DNA of 64,000 nt from Pegea sp. RAD2-039 (lineage: Eukaryota; Chordata; Thaliacea; Salpida; Salpidae), in assembly GCA_034620365.1 (NCBI GenBank), contig JAQGEQ010000299.1, positions 1,674,001 to 1,738,000 of the forward strand. Direction: 5' to 3'. This document shows, one piece after another, positions 1 to 11,290 of this stretch (its first letter is position 1; every line of letters starts with the position of its first letter). Under the pieces are notes generated by a model. The model saw only the letters and a list, made by a program, of their open reading frames with translations, was not told the origin of the DNA and made no database searches. The position numbers and the translations under genes were made by a program.

Positions 1-2507
1 AGATTTATTATATTATATATTTACAATATAGAATTAGAACACATCAAAAACAATTGAAGTAAAACTCTTCAAATTTAAAACTGAAACATAAAATCAATTT
101 TAATAATTAATTTATTAACAGATTCATCTGCATTTTATGAATTAGTTACATCAAGTATTAATATTTACTACAAAATTTATATAATTATTTGTTTAATATA
201 ATATATTTTTGTTTTATAAAAAGTTTATATTAAAATACAACTGGGATACTCAGACTGATTTTTTTGACAAAAAATATTCACAAAAAAAATTTTTAAAAGC
301 CTTACAACTAAAATGCTTTATTTAATAAAATATTAAAAACATTTGTACAAAAAATTATTTCTATTAAAACAAATAATGTAAAAACAGTACTATCAACAAC
401 AAAAAATGACTATAAGAAGATTATTATGATTTTTTTATTAATCTTTAACAATTTTTGTATCTATACTTAATTTTAGTTTCTGTTAATTTATCTATAAAAA
501 CACTGTAAACTACATTTTGCTCTAAAAGTGAAATCCTGCAACTAAAAGGTTAAGATATTCAGCAAATTGGCAGCAATTAAATTTCTAAAAAAATATAATC
601 AAAATTAACAGAGTCAACTTTATAAAAAATAAAAATAAATTTATCAGTAAGTTTGATACACACAAAATTTGAATTTGGTATTTGAGATTCAGAATTCAAC
701 AATAGAAATAAAAAGTTAATAAATACTTTTATTATTTTAGTACTTTATAATAAAATTTATATAAAATAGTAATTTTATGAAATCTAAATCTATATTTGAA
801 TTAAATTTGAATGTTAGTATTTTAAACAGAAAAAAATTCGATTTTCCTTTATTAAAATTCTTAGTTAATTTTAGAAGTAAAATTTTATATAAATTATTTT
901 AACAGTTTTCTAAAAAAAACCAGAAAAAATATTTTAAAACGAGTTATAAAATCCGTTAAAACGAAATAGCTAAATGGAATTTATTTGTTCAAACTTTTTT
1001 CTAAAATTTATTTTATCAGGACTTCCTAGTTTAACATATTTCCTGTTCATTTCAGTTAAGAGATATGACAAGTTATTTTGGGTGGACAAACTTTTTGCAA
1101 GATTACTTGGATATCCTTTCAACACTAGTAATAAAATGGTTTAGAAAAAGTCATTCAGAGTCTTGAAAGATATACTAAAGAATAGAATACTAAGAACAAT
1201 AAGAATTATACTTAATAAAATAGAATTAAGATTTAAAATTTCAACAATTATAACTACCACTGCATAGTAACAGCGTTTTATTTCTATAAATAAAAAAGCT
1301 TAAAAAACCTACAAAGCTTTTATAATCTTGATAATGGCGTTCAACTCTATAAGTAATCTATATCTAACTTTATTATTTAATTAAAAAAAGGCTGCTTGGG
1401 CCGAGCGCGGCCATACTGGACGTGCTCAAAATACCACTAATGGCTTATCAGTACAGTCCCAAAAATTATTTTAGGGAAATTTTAACTACGCTTATTTGAA
1501 TTAAAACTATCAAATTTGAATTGGATTTCAATTTATATTTTAGTTGAATTTTACATGTAGGAAAATATTACAATAAAATAAGTTTGTTTGAGTTAAATAA
1601 ATGAGCTGTTATGATATTCTTCAAGATTTGTTGTAACAAATAAGTGATAACAAATTAGATGTGAAAAGCATTTGTTAAATCTTGAAAGTTTGTTGCTTCA
1701 CCTCAAAATACATCTCTACATTGTTACATTAAAAATAATTTAATCAAATTCTTTGTATAAACAGAATCTAAGTTTGTTCCAAATTGTAACAAAGTCACTA
1801 CTGCAACTATTAGAAAACCTTTTTTTTAATGTAAATAATAAACATATTAAGAAATACTTTAAAAAACATCTTGCCTGACTTGTAACTTCTGAATTTCGAT
1901 CAAATACTAATTAATAAAAATGACAAAAGATGTTCAATAGTAGATTTTATTTCGTGCACTGACAATGATAACTATTTCCAAATTTCTACCTCTAACCCCA
2001 ACCAACCTGGTGAACAAGAACTTAACTCCTAAACTTACTAGAGGATTTTGTGAACACGAAATTTGAAACTGTAAAACAAAACAAGATTAGATGTTACCTG
2101 AAAATCCGTCAGCAGCTACTCCATCATCTAACATCTTTGTCATCTTCATCGTTAAACTTATTACTATCTTCAAGTTAAAAATCTTCTTCAACTTAATTGG
2201 GGTCTTTTACTGATTTATCGTAAATTTTGAATTATTTAAACTTAAAACAAAATATACAAGTTCTGTTCACCAGGTGGTATATAGCTATTAGATAACTGCC
2301 CAATCTAAAAAAACTGTCTCATCGTCCAGCAGTCGACGAATTAAGTCTAATAAACTAGAAATTAGAAAAAAGGGGCATCAAAAATAAGGGAATCTATCAG
2401 TTGGTAGATGAAGTGTGGAATCAGAACCCCAAATCTTCACTGAAATTATATTAGTACTGTGCTACATAACCGGATTTTTTCATCAAGTAGTTAGTGAGAC
2501 TGACTGC
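1..2507. other. AT-rich non-coding region downstream of API5
   Basis: No conserved reading frame was found on either strand. The part next to 2508 is presumably the API5 3' untranslated region and 3' flank. The only distinct block is the GC-rich segment at 1391-1462, listed separately. Confidence 0.6.
1391..1462. other. GC-rich island, possibly a 5S rRNA-derived remnant
   Basis: A sharply GC-rich stretch sits in otherwise AT-only DNA. On the plus strand it contains GCGGCCATACTGGACGTGCTC, which resembles the 5' end of animal 5S rRNA (ACGGCCATACCACCCTGAACGCGCCC). After a gap it has TGGCTTATCAGTACAGTCCC, which loosely resembles the 5S segment TGGTTAGTACTTGGATGGG. On the minus strand the block ends in a perfect GGCCG/CGGCC hairpin, nine more bases and then a run of T, as Pol III transcripts often do. 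If 5S-derived it has a large internal deletion, so it would be a pseudogene or a 5S-type SINE piece. An unrelated small RNA, or chance, is also possible. Confidence 0.25.
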
Positions 2508-5500
2508 TTAGTAACGGTAACTACCATTTTTGCCCTGGTTATTTCGACCACGACCTCTTGGTTGGTAATCAACTGAAAAAAATAAATTTCAATTCTGAAG
2601 CAATTTGGGCGAAATACTCACGAGATATTGATTGGCTGTACTTCCCAGTAGGTACTTGATATAAGGTTCGCTCGTCTTTCTTTTTGCGGGCGACGCCGTC
2701 GACAGAGTTGTTGGATCTTTTGAGAGCTCTGAGAAGGAAATTAAAAAGATGAAATAGAAAAGATGAAGATTTGTGCGACTTACTTGGTGGTAGCTAGGTC
2801 GGATGCTGATTTCTGTGGAATTAAAAACAACAAAATAAATAAAAGTGAAATTAAATGAACATTTCAGAAGATTGAAAAGTGGCACGTGACCAAAAGTGAA
2901 TGCAAACTTACAGGCTTCTTCCAGGAGGGAACTACTACACTTTTGAAAGATGGTGGGTTTCTAAAAAGGTCCTGAAAAAGATTCAATAGGAATTCGAATC
3001 TCGAGTGGGATCACTAATAGCTACCTTAATAATGGTATTGACATTATTACAAGTCTTCAATGCGATCGCTTTGATCTGATCTTGATCCTTTGATTGAGAA
3101 GAGGTTTTTCCAGCCAGTGAAGCTTGTATCTCATTGATGTAAACCCGGGTGCCACGAGCAAAGTATTGTAACCTACAAACAGAAGTTGCTGCTGATGATG
3201 TTGAAAGTACAATTAGTAGAAGATACCTGAGTCGGAAGTCTTTTAGATCCACAGCGGCGTTTTCAGCTGAAAGAAAAGTGACGTCATTGCGCGCGAGTTG
3301 ATGAAGGGAATAAAGAAGACATTCAACGTAAGAGAACTGAAGTTCAGGGTTCTCGTTGGGGACATTTCCATTTTCGTCAGCAACAGGAGGTAGAGGCATG
3401 AACTCCTGATAGAAGATCAGAAGATGAAGAAGTGAAACCAACTGTTGTCATGACTACCTTCAATTTCTCGAAGATAAGCGGAATACAATCTTTTACTGAT
3501 TCACCATTTCCACAAAAGTTGGATAATTCAGCTAACTTCTTGAGAAGATCAAGTTGTTGATCATTTTTCGAGCTTGGTGTGTCTTCTACAGCTTCTTTTG
3601 ATGAATCAACTGCAGTTGATGCCGATAGAAAGGGAAGAATTTTGGTGGAAATGAAGTTGATGAATCTGGAACCATGAACATTCTTCTGTAAATAAACATC
3701 ATGGATTAATAGATGAGACATTTTGGACTTTTCAGTGGAAATATTTGTAGTGAAGAGAAATGAAGTGAAAATAACAAAAAAAATAGTTGAAGAAGCGTCA
3801 CCTCGATAACACTTCAATGAAATCGGAGCGACGTACACAAATATTTCAGAAAAAATTAGAATAAAAAGTAAAATCAACTTTAAAATTAAAGATAATAATT
3901 TCAATAAATATTGAATTGAAAAGTTTCAAAAACTAACAAAATAGTTTCGCTGATAAATTGAAATCTAATTATCTAATCTTGATAACTTACAGAGCAAAGA
4001 GTTAAAGCAGTCCCTATACACTGATTGACACGGTTGAAGTCATCACTATCATTGACATCAAAATCTTTTGAGGCAGACATCTGATCAGCAATCATATCGA
4101 TAAGTTGCTTGCGACCACTAATGGTTTGAATATGTGCCAGAGAAGACAAACCCTAATGAAGAAGTAATTGAAAAGTTTGTAGAGTTTGAGTATGAAGTGA
4201 AAGGTACCTGCATTAAAGTAGCAAACTCATCCCCAGTCACGTCCTCGAACACTTTTTTGCTTTCTTCTAATACGTACACCTCCATTTCTTTACTCAGACT
4301 GACAACTGGGTTCTTTAAGATTTTGCAGAGATAGTTAATAGCCTTTTCTCGAACATCATCTTCACCATTTATGATTTGAGAAAGAACACCAGTTAAAGTT
4401 GCTGAAACAAAGATGAAGATATTTAATTACTTATTAATTATTATTATTAATCACTCTATTAAAAAAGAAGTCAAACAACTGTTTAAAAGTTGTCGATTTA
4501 GAAATATAAAATTAATTGAATAAAAAACTTTCAAATGTCGATAAATTCACCTTTAACATTCATCTTGAACATACTAGTGAGAGCGGAGTTGACCATATTC
4601 AGCTCAGAATTATCTTCAGAAGCAAGAACTTGAACAAGGACATCAGTAAGACGAAGTATAAGCTGACTATCAGATTTACACAAATTTGGTAATTCTTTAA
4701 TAGCAGCTTTACGAACCTATAAATAAACAAACTAGTTTAGCACCTTATAAATTTACAGCTCAATACGACGGGAAAGAGTTAAAAAAGATTTATATATACC
4801 CACAGTTCAAAACAAGTAAAAAATAAGAAGTTAGTTAAGGCATAAGATATTTGAAATTTAAAAAGAATTCAAACAAAGAAAATTCCAGGATAATATTCAC
4901 TTAAAACTTAATAAAACTTACATTGATGTTAGTATCTTCACAAAGATCAATCAATGCATTTATGGCATTTTCAGACTGGTCTGGAAAATGCTTAAAAAAT
5001 CTTGAAATGAATTGAGCTGATAAACGTTTAGCTGCTGCATCACCTTTGATACCATCTAATAACACTTGGAAAGAATCCACATGCTAAAAATATAAATTAA
5101 AAAAAAAATTAATGTAAAAAATTTATCTAAATTAATATTTAATAAAAAGAGATGATAATAATGCCTTAAGAAGGTAGATTGCCATATATATATATTTTTA
5201 ATTTACATGCAGATTTATATTTGCTACACTACAGAATATAACAAATCTAATGAATATTTGTGCTAATATTTATGAATATATAAAATACTTATTAACATTT
5301 TTACCATTTATTTTGTATAGACTCTTATTTGAATATACTAAATACATAAGATTTATAAAAATAATATATAGGAATAACTAATAAACATAGCATTATGATG
5401 AAATAATAAAATATTTTCTATGATTTGATACTTTTATATTATTATAATTCACAGTATTAGTTATATGCAATTATGATAAGTCTAATTTTGTATATAAATT

Positions 5501-5755
5501 ACTTAAATTGAGACTTAAAAAAAATTATATAAAATCAATAAATATATCTCAGAATTTAATAAAAAACTAGATTTAATAACATGTTAATTAAGTTTGATTT
5601 TAAAAATAATTTTTATGAAGCATAAGACATAAGTTATGGAAAATAGAAGTAAATAAAATGAAAGAAAGAAATGATTATATAAACACCTCTGAAGGATTCT
5701 CTTTATCAGCTAAAACTCCAAAACTTTTATATAGTTGTTCAACATCAACAACCAT
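2508..5755 (-). CDS. API5: Apoptosis inhibitor 5 (API5/AAC-11), 12 coding exons, complete
   Basis: Nuclear helical-repeat (HEAT/ARM-like) adaptor that in vertebrates restrains E2F1- and Acinus-linked apoptosis. Coding exons on + coordinates, read right to left: 5687-5755, 4922-5083, 4551-4716, 4208-4401, 3991-4152, 3458-3685, 3227-3405, 3025-3172, 2912-2971, 2784-2812, 2622-2728, 2508-2572. All junctions are GT-AG and stay in phase, giving 1569 nt or 522 residues; human API5 is 524. Diagnostic stretches include AQFISRFFKHFPDQSENAIN (exon 2), VFEDVTGDEF (exon 4), LQFSYVECLLYS (exon 7) and LQYFARGTRVYI (exons 7-8). The C-terminus is basic (ARKKKDERTLYQVPTGKYSQ) and ends in a short RGRGR tail, as in other API5 proteins. 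The start is the only ATG before MVVDVEQLYKSFGVLAD, which aligns with the human N-terminus. Introns range from 52 nt to 603 nt; the first is the largest. Confidence 0.95.
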
Positions 5756-6859
5756 TTTCACTAAGTTTTATATTCAATTTAAAATAAATCTAAAAAACAA
5801 ATATTACGTCATAAAATATAAAAGATAGTACACAACAAAAATTTTGATTAAAATTACGCCCCGATAAATTTAAATATATCTAAAATAAATTATCTTAAAA
5901 AGAAAACAAATATTTCATCAAAAAATTTAAATTAAAGTTTAATGCCAACTTTATATATTAAATTTATAGTTATTAACGCAAACAACATACAAAATTAAAA
6001 TTAAATAAAGCAGAAAACTGTTACTATTAAATCGAGACAAATAAATACAATAAATAAAAATTATGGGAAATGGTAGTAGATAAATACTCTTAAAACAAAG
6101 TCTACAGTTTGTATGAATATCAGTGCTAAAGTGATCTATAGAAGCACTATAAACTAATTTTAACAAACAAACTTTTTAAATAGTTGATCAAAAATGTTTT
6201 TCATAAAAAAAGTTTTTTAATCACTAAACAATCTTTTGAAAATACTTTTTTAGTACAATAAGATTTAACATAAAATAAAATAACTATTGCATTTAATAAA
6301 CATTATTTGAGAAACCTATAGGCTATTAATGGTTTATGTAAAGTCTTATAAATAAAGTCGTTTTTTAACCAAACATTTAAATAAGGGATTTTCATTCTAT
6401 CATTACTGAAAAGAATGAAAGGAAAGTTTTTAGAGCATATAAAAATGCACAATACAAATATCGAAAAGGATAACTTTTAAAAACAAAAACGTTTGAACTG
6501 TTTTCTCTGATTAATAATCTAATTTTCTTTTATATAAAAAAGAACAATTTTATTTATTCTATACATATTTTAGGTAATTGTTTTTAAAGTTTGATAGAAT
6601 TAAACAGCCTTGAAACTAAATTCAATCTTACGGTGTTTTTGATGAAACTCATGCAAAAGCAACGCTAGTTTTTGCAATAAAGGCAAATATTATCAGTTAT
6701 TATATTTTAATTTTCATCTAATTGGTTTTGCTGGCTAAACTGATAACAAGTAAAATTGGTTTATATTATGTGAATTTGACAATATAAATACTTGAAATAT
6801 TCAAGAGAAAAAAAGATTGCCTAAAACATTCGCTTGTAAACACAATTTTTGTTGTTGCA
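5756..6859. other. AT-rich intergenic region upstream of API5
   Basis: Contains the API5 promoter and 5' untranslated region by position, but I see no distinct motif and no conserved reading frame. Confidence 0.5.
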
Positions 6860-7770
6860 ATTCTCTTTTTCTTTAAAAGCTTAGTCAATTAAACTTCTAT
6901 TGTATACCACGTTCATTAATCTCACCAAGGCTTTCGTTGTGCATTCAGCAAAAGACCTACATATAACGATAGACCGATTTTCATCAGCCTGTACAGACTT
7001 TGGAATGAAAATCAGTCTAAAAAAGCCAAGGTGTTGGCTTTCCACAGCCAATTAAGGTCAATAGCTGCGATGTTGAGGCTATTGATAACTTTGTCTATCT
7101 CAGCACAAAAATAACCTTATTAGTTAACAGAAGTTGCAATTAAAAGCCTTTATGCAATCGGTAACGCATCTGTACATTTGCACGGTTCATCTCCAAAGTC
7201 TGGGATAATTTACAGTTATCTAACAAAACCAAGGCTGCCATCTACAGAGCCTTTGTCTACAGTACGCTACTATTCGCTAGTGATGCTTGGACTTTATCAA
7301 AGGCTAACGAAAGCAAACTTAACACTTTTTATTTACGTTGTCTTCATCGTGTATTATGTTTAAGGTGGAAGCAAAAGATCTGAAACAAGGAAGTATTAAA
7401 GCGCACTGGTCTGACAACAATGTAGCTAAGCAAGCAAAAGCTTCACTAGCTCGGACACGTCCGTCGGATGAAATCTTAAAAGATCTGTTGTATGTGAAGC
7501 TATCTAAAGGCAAACGCATATATGAAATCGCTCAAAATCAATACCAGCAATTGGAAGGATATTGCAGCAGATCGCGTTGAATGCCTACTGCACAAGGAGA
7601 TACAAATTAGAGAAGAAAAAGAAACCCTAAAAACTTCTCTTTTTTGCATTTCACTGCATTTTGCTTTCTTAATTTCTTTGCATCTCACAGTGTTTTGCTT
7701 TGTTTTTAATATCATCACTCATAGCACAACCAGCATGACTGTTTGTGGCCGAAACAGGTCTTATTAATCA
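6860..7770 (+). mobile_element. Decayed LINE, reverse transcriptase C-terminal half
   Basis: Translated fragments in shifting frames follow the order of a non-LTR retrotransposon ORF2. First comes the segment downstream of the RT catalytic box (FSSACTDFGMKISLKKAKV). Next is the connection (VEAIDNFVYLS), then AVY-type and WTLSKA-like pieces. The tail follows with RPSDEILKDLLYVKLSKGKR and INTSNWKDIAADRVECL, matching the LINE consensus with KDLLYGELxxGKR and SWEDLAADR. The last recognisable piece near 7740 (TVCGRNRSY) looks like the C-terminal CxxC zinc finger. Stops and frameshifts throughout show it is dead. The same family appears at 52570-53510 and 58320-60120. Confidence 0.8.
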
Positions 7771-7899
7771 AAATTTTGAAATAGTTTGTATAAAAGTAAT
7801 GCAAAATAGACATAACTTACCATTATCATATTTAACCTGTTTTAATAAGTGATAGTTGTATAAGCTCATCTTAGAAATTAACTCAAATCAACATTTCTA

Positions 7900-8180
7900 A
7901 GAGAAGCCAAATTCTGAATTCAAAGCCAGAGTTGGAGCCGTAGGCAGTTCGTTGTTGTACTCAGTGTCTTTCTGGAAGCTCCTGTGACGTCAGTTGGGTG
8001 TAGCTGCATCAGTTCTTCTGTTCCGCTGCATTTCCTTGTTGGCGTGGAGAGTGGAATCCTGCTGCATGGGCGACAACTGGATATTCATAACTTCTGTCCT
8101 GGCACATATATGCTTGCATTCGCGGCCGAAGCAGGCCAAAAAATGACTTTTGATCAAACTATAAAAGAATAGGGATAATG
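7900..8180 (+). mobile_element. Possible further LINE tail fragment
   Basis: A more GC-rich stretch directly after the decayed LINE. It ends in a fragment (around 8120-8140) resembling the CGRxCRSR zinc-finger motif of the preceding element. It also carries one TGACGTCA at 7985. The affiliation is weak: the frame is broken and the rest is unrecognised. Confidence 0.3.
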
Positions 8181-8849
8181 TGAAAGTAGCAGCATTTCAG
8201 ATATTTTACTAAATCTTACAGTTCTATCTAGACCGATATGCTACCGCTAAATGATTTTTTTAATTTTAACTCTTTAGTTATATTCTTTTAATTTTGTATT
8301 GAAAAAATGAAAGAATAATTGAAAATCTTTTTAAAACATTTTTTATTAAAATATAAAAAAATTCGAAATTGTGAAACCAATTGATAGGAACCCATCTTAG
8401 AGTGAAAAAATATCCCAAACAACACTTCGATAAAAAATACATGATCCAGTAAAAGTAGAAATCTGTAGACTCAAACAGTTCGTCTGCAGCCCGAAAGTGG
8501 TGGAAGAAAACTTACTAACCTCTTGAAGAAGCAAACCTCGAATTGAGCTGATAGCAAAAAGCTGATTTGTTGTTTAATTTACGTTTCAGGATTGTTTGTT
8601 TACTTGATGGGCTTCCAAACCTATGTAGAAGCCGAGATGGTGCTGAAATAAAAGAATTTAAGACCCTAAATTGCATTTCCGGGTAATAGCATTTAAAACG
8701 AAGAAATGTTGTTGGTGGGCAATGCAACGTCTGGTCATGGACTACAAATTTAAGATTGTCACGGCAACAGAAAAAGAGAATGTTTATAACCTCGTAGATA
8801 AACGGATCCTTACCATTAACAATTGTGTAAATTTTATTAGTATACCCTG

Positions 8850-8935
8850 ATAGGTATTATTTGTGAGAATGTGTGTTGGCAGGAGGTAGCCTTAATAAAA
8901 TAACCTTTTTATTGAAATGAATAAATAAAATAAGA
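8850..8935 (+). mobile_element. Old CR1-like LINE 3' end
   Basis: The segment TTTGTGAGAATGTGTGTTGG followed by a degenerate hairpin region and an AATAAATAAA tail matches the 3' ends of the CR1-like copies at 10862-11290 and 58536-59605, with many differences. Only the 3' untranslated end is recognisable. The sequence just upstream (8480-8850) is not clearly part of it. Confidence 0.6.
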
Positions 8936-10861
8936 CTAGATATGTATGTCTTTATATGATACTAATATTGTTTTTGAATATGTTTTTGGTCTTTAAATGT
9001 AATACAAAATTGCCATACCAAATTCTAAATCTTATACTAACCACAATATGATTTTTTGTATATTGTAGTTTAATATAGTGATGTTGTTAATATAATATTT
9101 ATATTGCTGAGGAAGTTTTATTTTAAAATATGTAAATATAATATATGTTTATTGCTTAGAGACTAAATATTAAACATAGTTGTTGTATATGAGTGGATAC
9201 TACAAAAAGATTGTGATGTGAAAAATTTAAACTGATTCAGTAACAAGCTTCACAACCATCTTCATCATGTTTTGTTCTATTAATTGCTGAAAGACTGCAA
9301 TAGTTTTGTGATATCTTTCACGAAGGCTTCTTGTTAAAAGCAACTAAATAGATGTAGAAAGTTTAATCGTAAAAGATGTATTTTTAAATTAAAATAAAAT
9401 GTTGGAAACTATAAAAAGATTAGAAAATAACATTTTCTTAATCAACTATTCTAACTTCTGATTGGAACAATAATAAAGCTTCAGTATATTTGATTTATAC
9501 AAATAAGAAATTGGTTGATGGAGTTACCCACGTTTCTTACAAAGTTAATGTTCTTGTTAGTGTTTCCATGGTACCCAAGTAAGGCCCTTTTCGGTAAGGG
9601 GACTTCAGCAATAGTGTGCCACTAGCAATCAACCTGAGTTTGTCACTTTTAAATCACAAAATACTATTTTGTTAATCAACTGTTCTAACTTCTGATAATT
9701 TAGTTAAATTTGTTCTCACTTGAGAAGAGTTAGAGAAGAACCAGTAGTTCAAACTGTTGCGTTAGGAACTAATTTAATCAACATATACATTGTGAAATCA
9801 TTTCTTTCTTTAATTTATGTTGGATGACAACGGCTCATTTGTATTGTAAAAATAATATCCTAAATAATCAACTAATCTGGAATTTTACTGGATCATGTAT
9901 CTTTAATCCGAGTATTGCTATATTATATACATTATATTAATATTTTCACTCCAAGATGGGATATTTTTGATAGATTTAACAATTTCTCTATTTTGTATTT
10001 TAATAAAAACGTTATAAGTTATATTCTCAATTTTTTATTATTTTTTGAACAAACTTAAAAACTTATAGTTAAAATTGGCACGATGAAATATAACGGCGGA
10101 AGTTTGTATATATAATTATTAAGTTATTTGTCGAAATCTAAAGTTTGATTTATTAAAACATTATTTATATAATTGCCAATGAGATCATTACTGTTGAGTT
10201 TCTCTGAGAAACAAGCAGTTTGTTATATTTGATAATAAGGAATTTTTACTAAAAACTTTTTTGCTGCCCAGTACATAAAGGGTCAGACGGAGTTCTTACA
10301 ACTTTAAATATGAAATATTTACTTTAAGTAAAAGGGTTTGATTTAAAAGGTTATTTTAGTGAAATACTTGTAACAAAATTGTTGGTATTTCTTTCTGAAC
10401 TTGTTTAAAAATTTGATAAGTCTTAAAATATTTAACAAAATGAATAAACTTCTTTTTCGAAAAATTAAGATATACAATCAAATCTCACAATATATTTAGT
10501 AATTCATGTATAGGTTTTACAATTAGTTTCTACAAATAATTATCTAGCAAGAGATCACAGCCTTTAAAGCTTAAATATCGCATTCTAATATCAAGCATAG
10601 TCCACAGCCACATTTGTTTAGTATAAAAAGTTAGAAAAGTGTAATAGCGCCACTGGTAATCGAATGATTTTGAAGCAATGTCCTTAAAGTTTTTAAGGAT
10701 TGCCACTGCACAGGATGTAGTCTGCAAAATGTGTTTGTCAGTTGATTAACTGAAGTTTGAAGTATGGTATGAGAAATTGTTGTACGGAATACTTAAAATT
10801 GACTAATAAAAAGTAATACCAGAAGAATAAATTATTAATATGTTGCAATATAATTGTATTC
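8936..10861. other. AT-rich region with an imperfect direct repeat
   Basis: No coding exon recognised. It contains one pair of direct repeats (9433-9462 and 9667-9696) listed separately. An open stretch on the minus strand at 10530-10727 resembles nothing I know. Confidence 0.5.
9433..9696. repeat. Pair of 30-bp direct repeats, 234 bp apart
   Basis: 9433-9462 and 9667-9696 share TTTTNTTAATCAACTNTTCT followed by AACTTCTGAT, with two mismatches in 30 bases. They could be the ends of a small mobile element or a local duplication. No terminal inverted repeats or coding capacity were seen between them. Confidence 0.6.
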
Positions 10862-11290
10862 ACAACCTAATCGATCTTCAGTTTGATGACTTTTTCTCCA
10901 TTAGTCCCTCCCTTAAGTTATATCAACTTAGAAGACATAAATTACATCTTAATAAGCCCACTCCACCAGCTACGTTAACCAGATTAAGTTTTTCCTCATA
11001 CCGCACAATCAGTACATGGAACAATCTGCCATCAGAGATTGTCATGTCAAAATCACTTGTGTTGTTCAAGAAAAAGCTGAATTGTTATAATATCGCCAAC
11101 ATTGCCATTTCTAAACTGTGAATTTTTCTCTTTTACAATACTATGATTCTGTGCAATTCTTCATTGTCATATGCTTTTTCGTTTACACGTCAAATAGATC
11201 TAATTTGTGAGAATGTGTGTTAGCGAGAGGTGCTCTCTTTAAGCACCCTCCTTCACATTTATTGTAATAAATAAATAAATAAATAAATGC
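10862..11290 (+). mobile_element. 5'-truncated CR1-like LINE, young copy
   Basis: This is the last part of the ORF2 protein of a CR1/L2-type LINE, followed by its 3' untranslated region and an (AATA)n tail. The open frame includes the tail motif SSYRTISTWNNLPSEIVMSK and ends with a TGA stop at about 11119. It is nearly identical over about 425 bp to the minus-strand copy at 58536-58960; I count about eight differences by eye. The 3' untranslated region contains GAGAGGTGCTCTCTTTAAGCACCCTCC, which can fold into a hairpin, before the tail. Strong 5' truncation is typical of target-primed reverse transcription. Confidence 0.9.

Noticed and set aside
3377-3904. Long minus-strand frame of 175 residues as a separate gene
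   Set aside because: Its core is API5 exon 6 (3458-3685); the rest is the flanking introns read through in the same frame.
7984-8172. Open frame MTSVGCSCISSS... as a small gene
   Set aside because: It follows directly on LINE debris, has no recognisable domain and its end resembles the LINE zinc-finger remnant; more likely transposon sequence.
10530-10727. Minus-strand frame MQTTSCAVAILKNFKDI...
   Set aside because: No match to any family I know, in AT-rich DNA where open frames of this size arise by chance.
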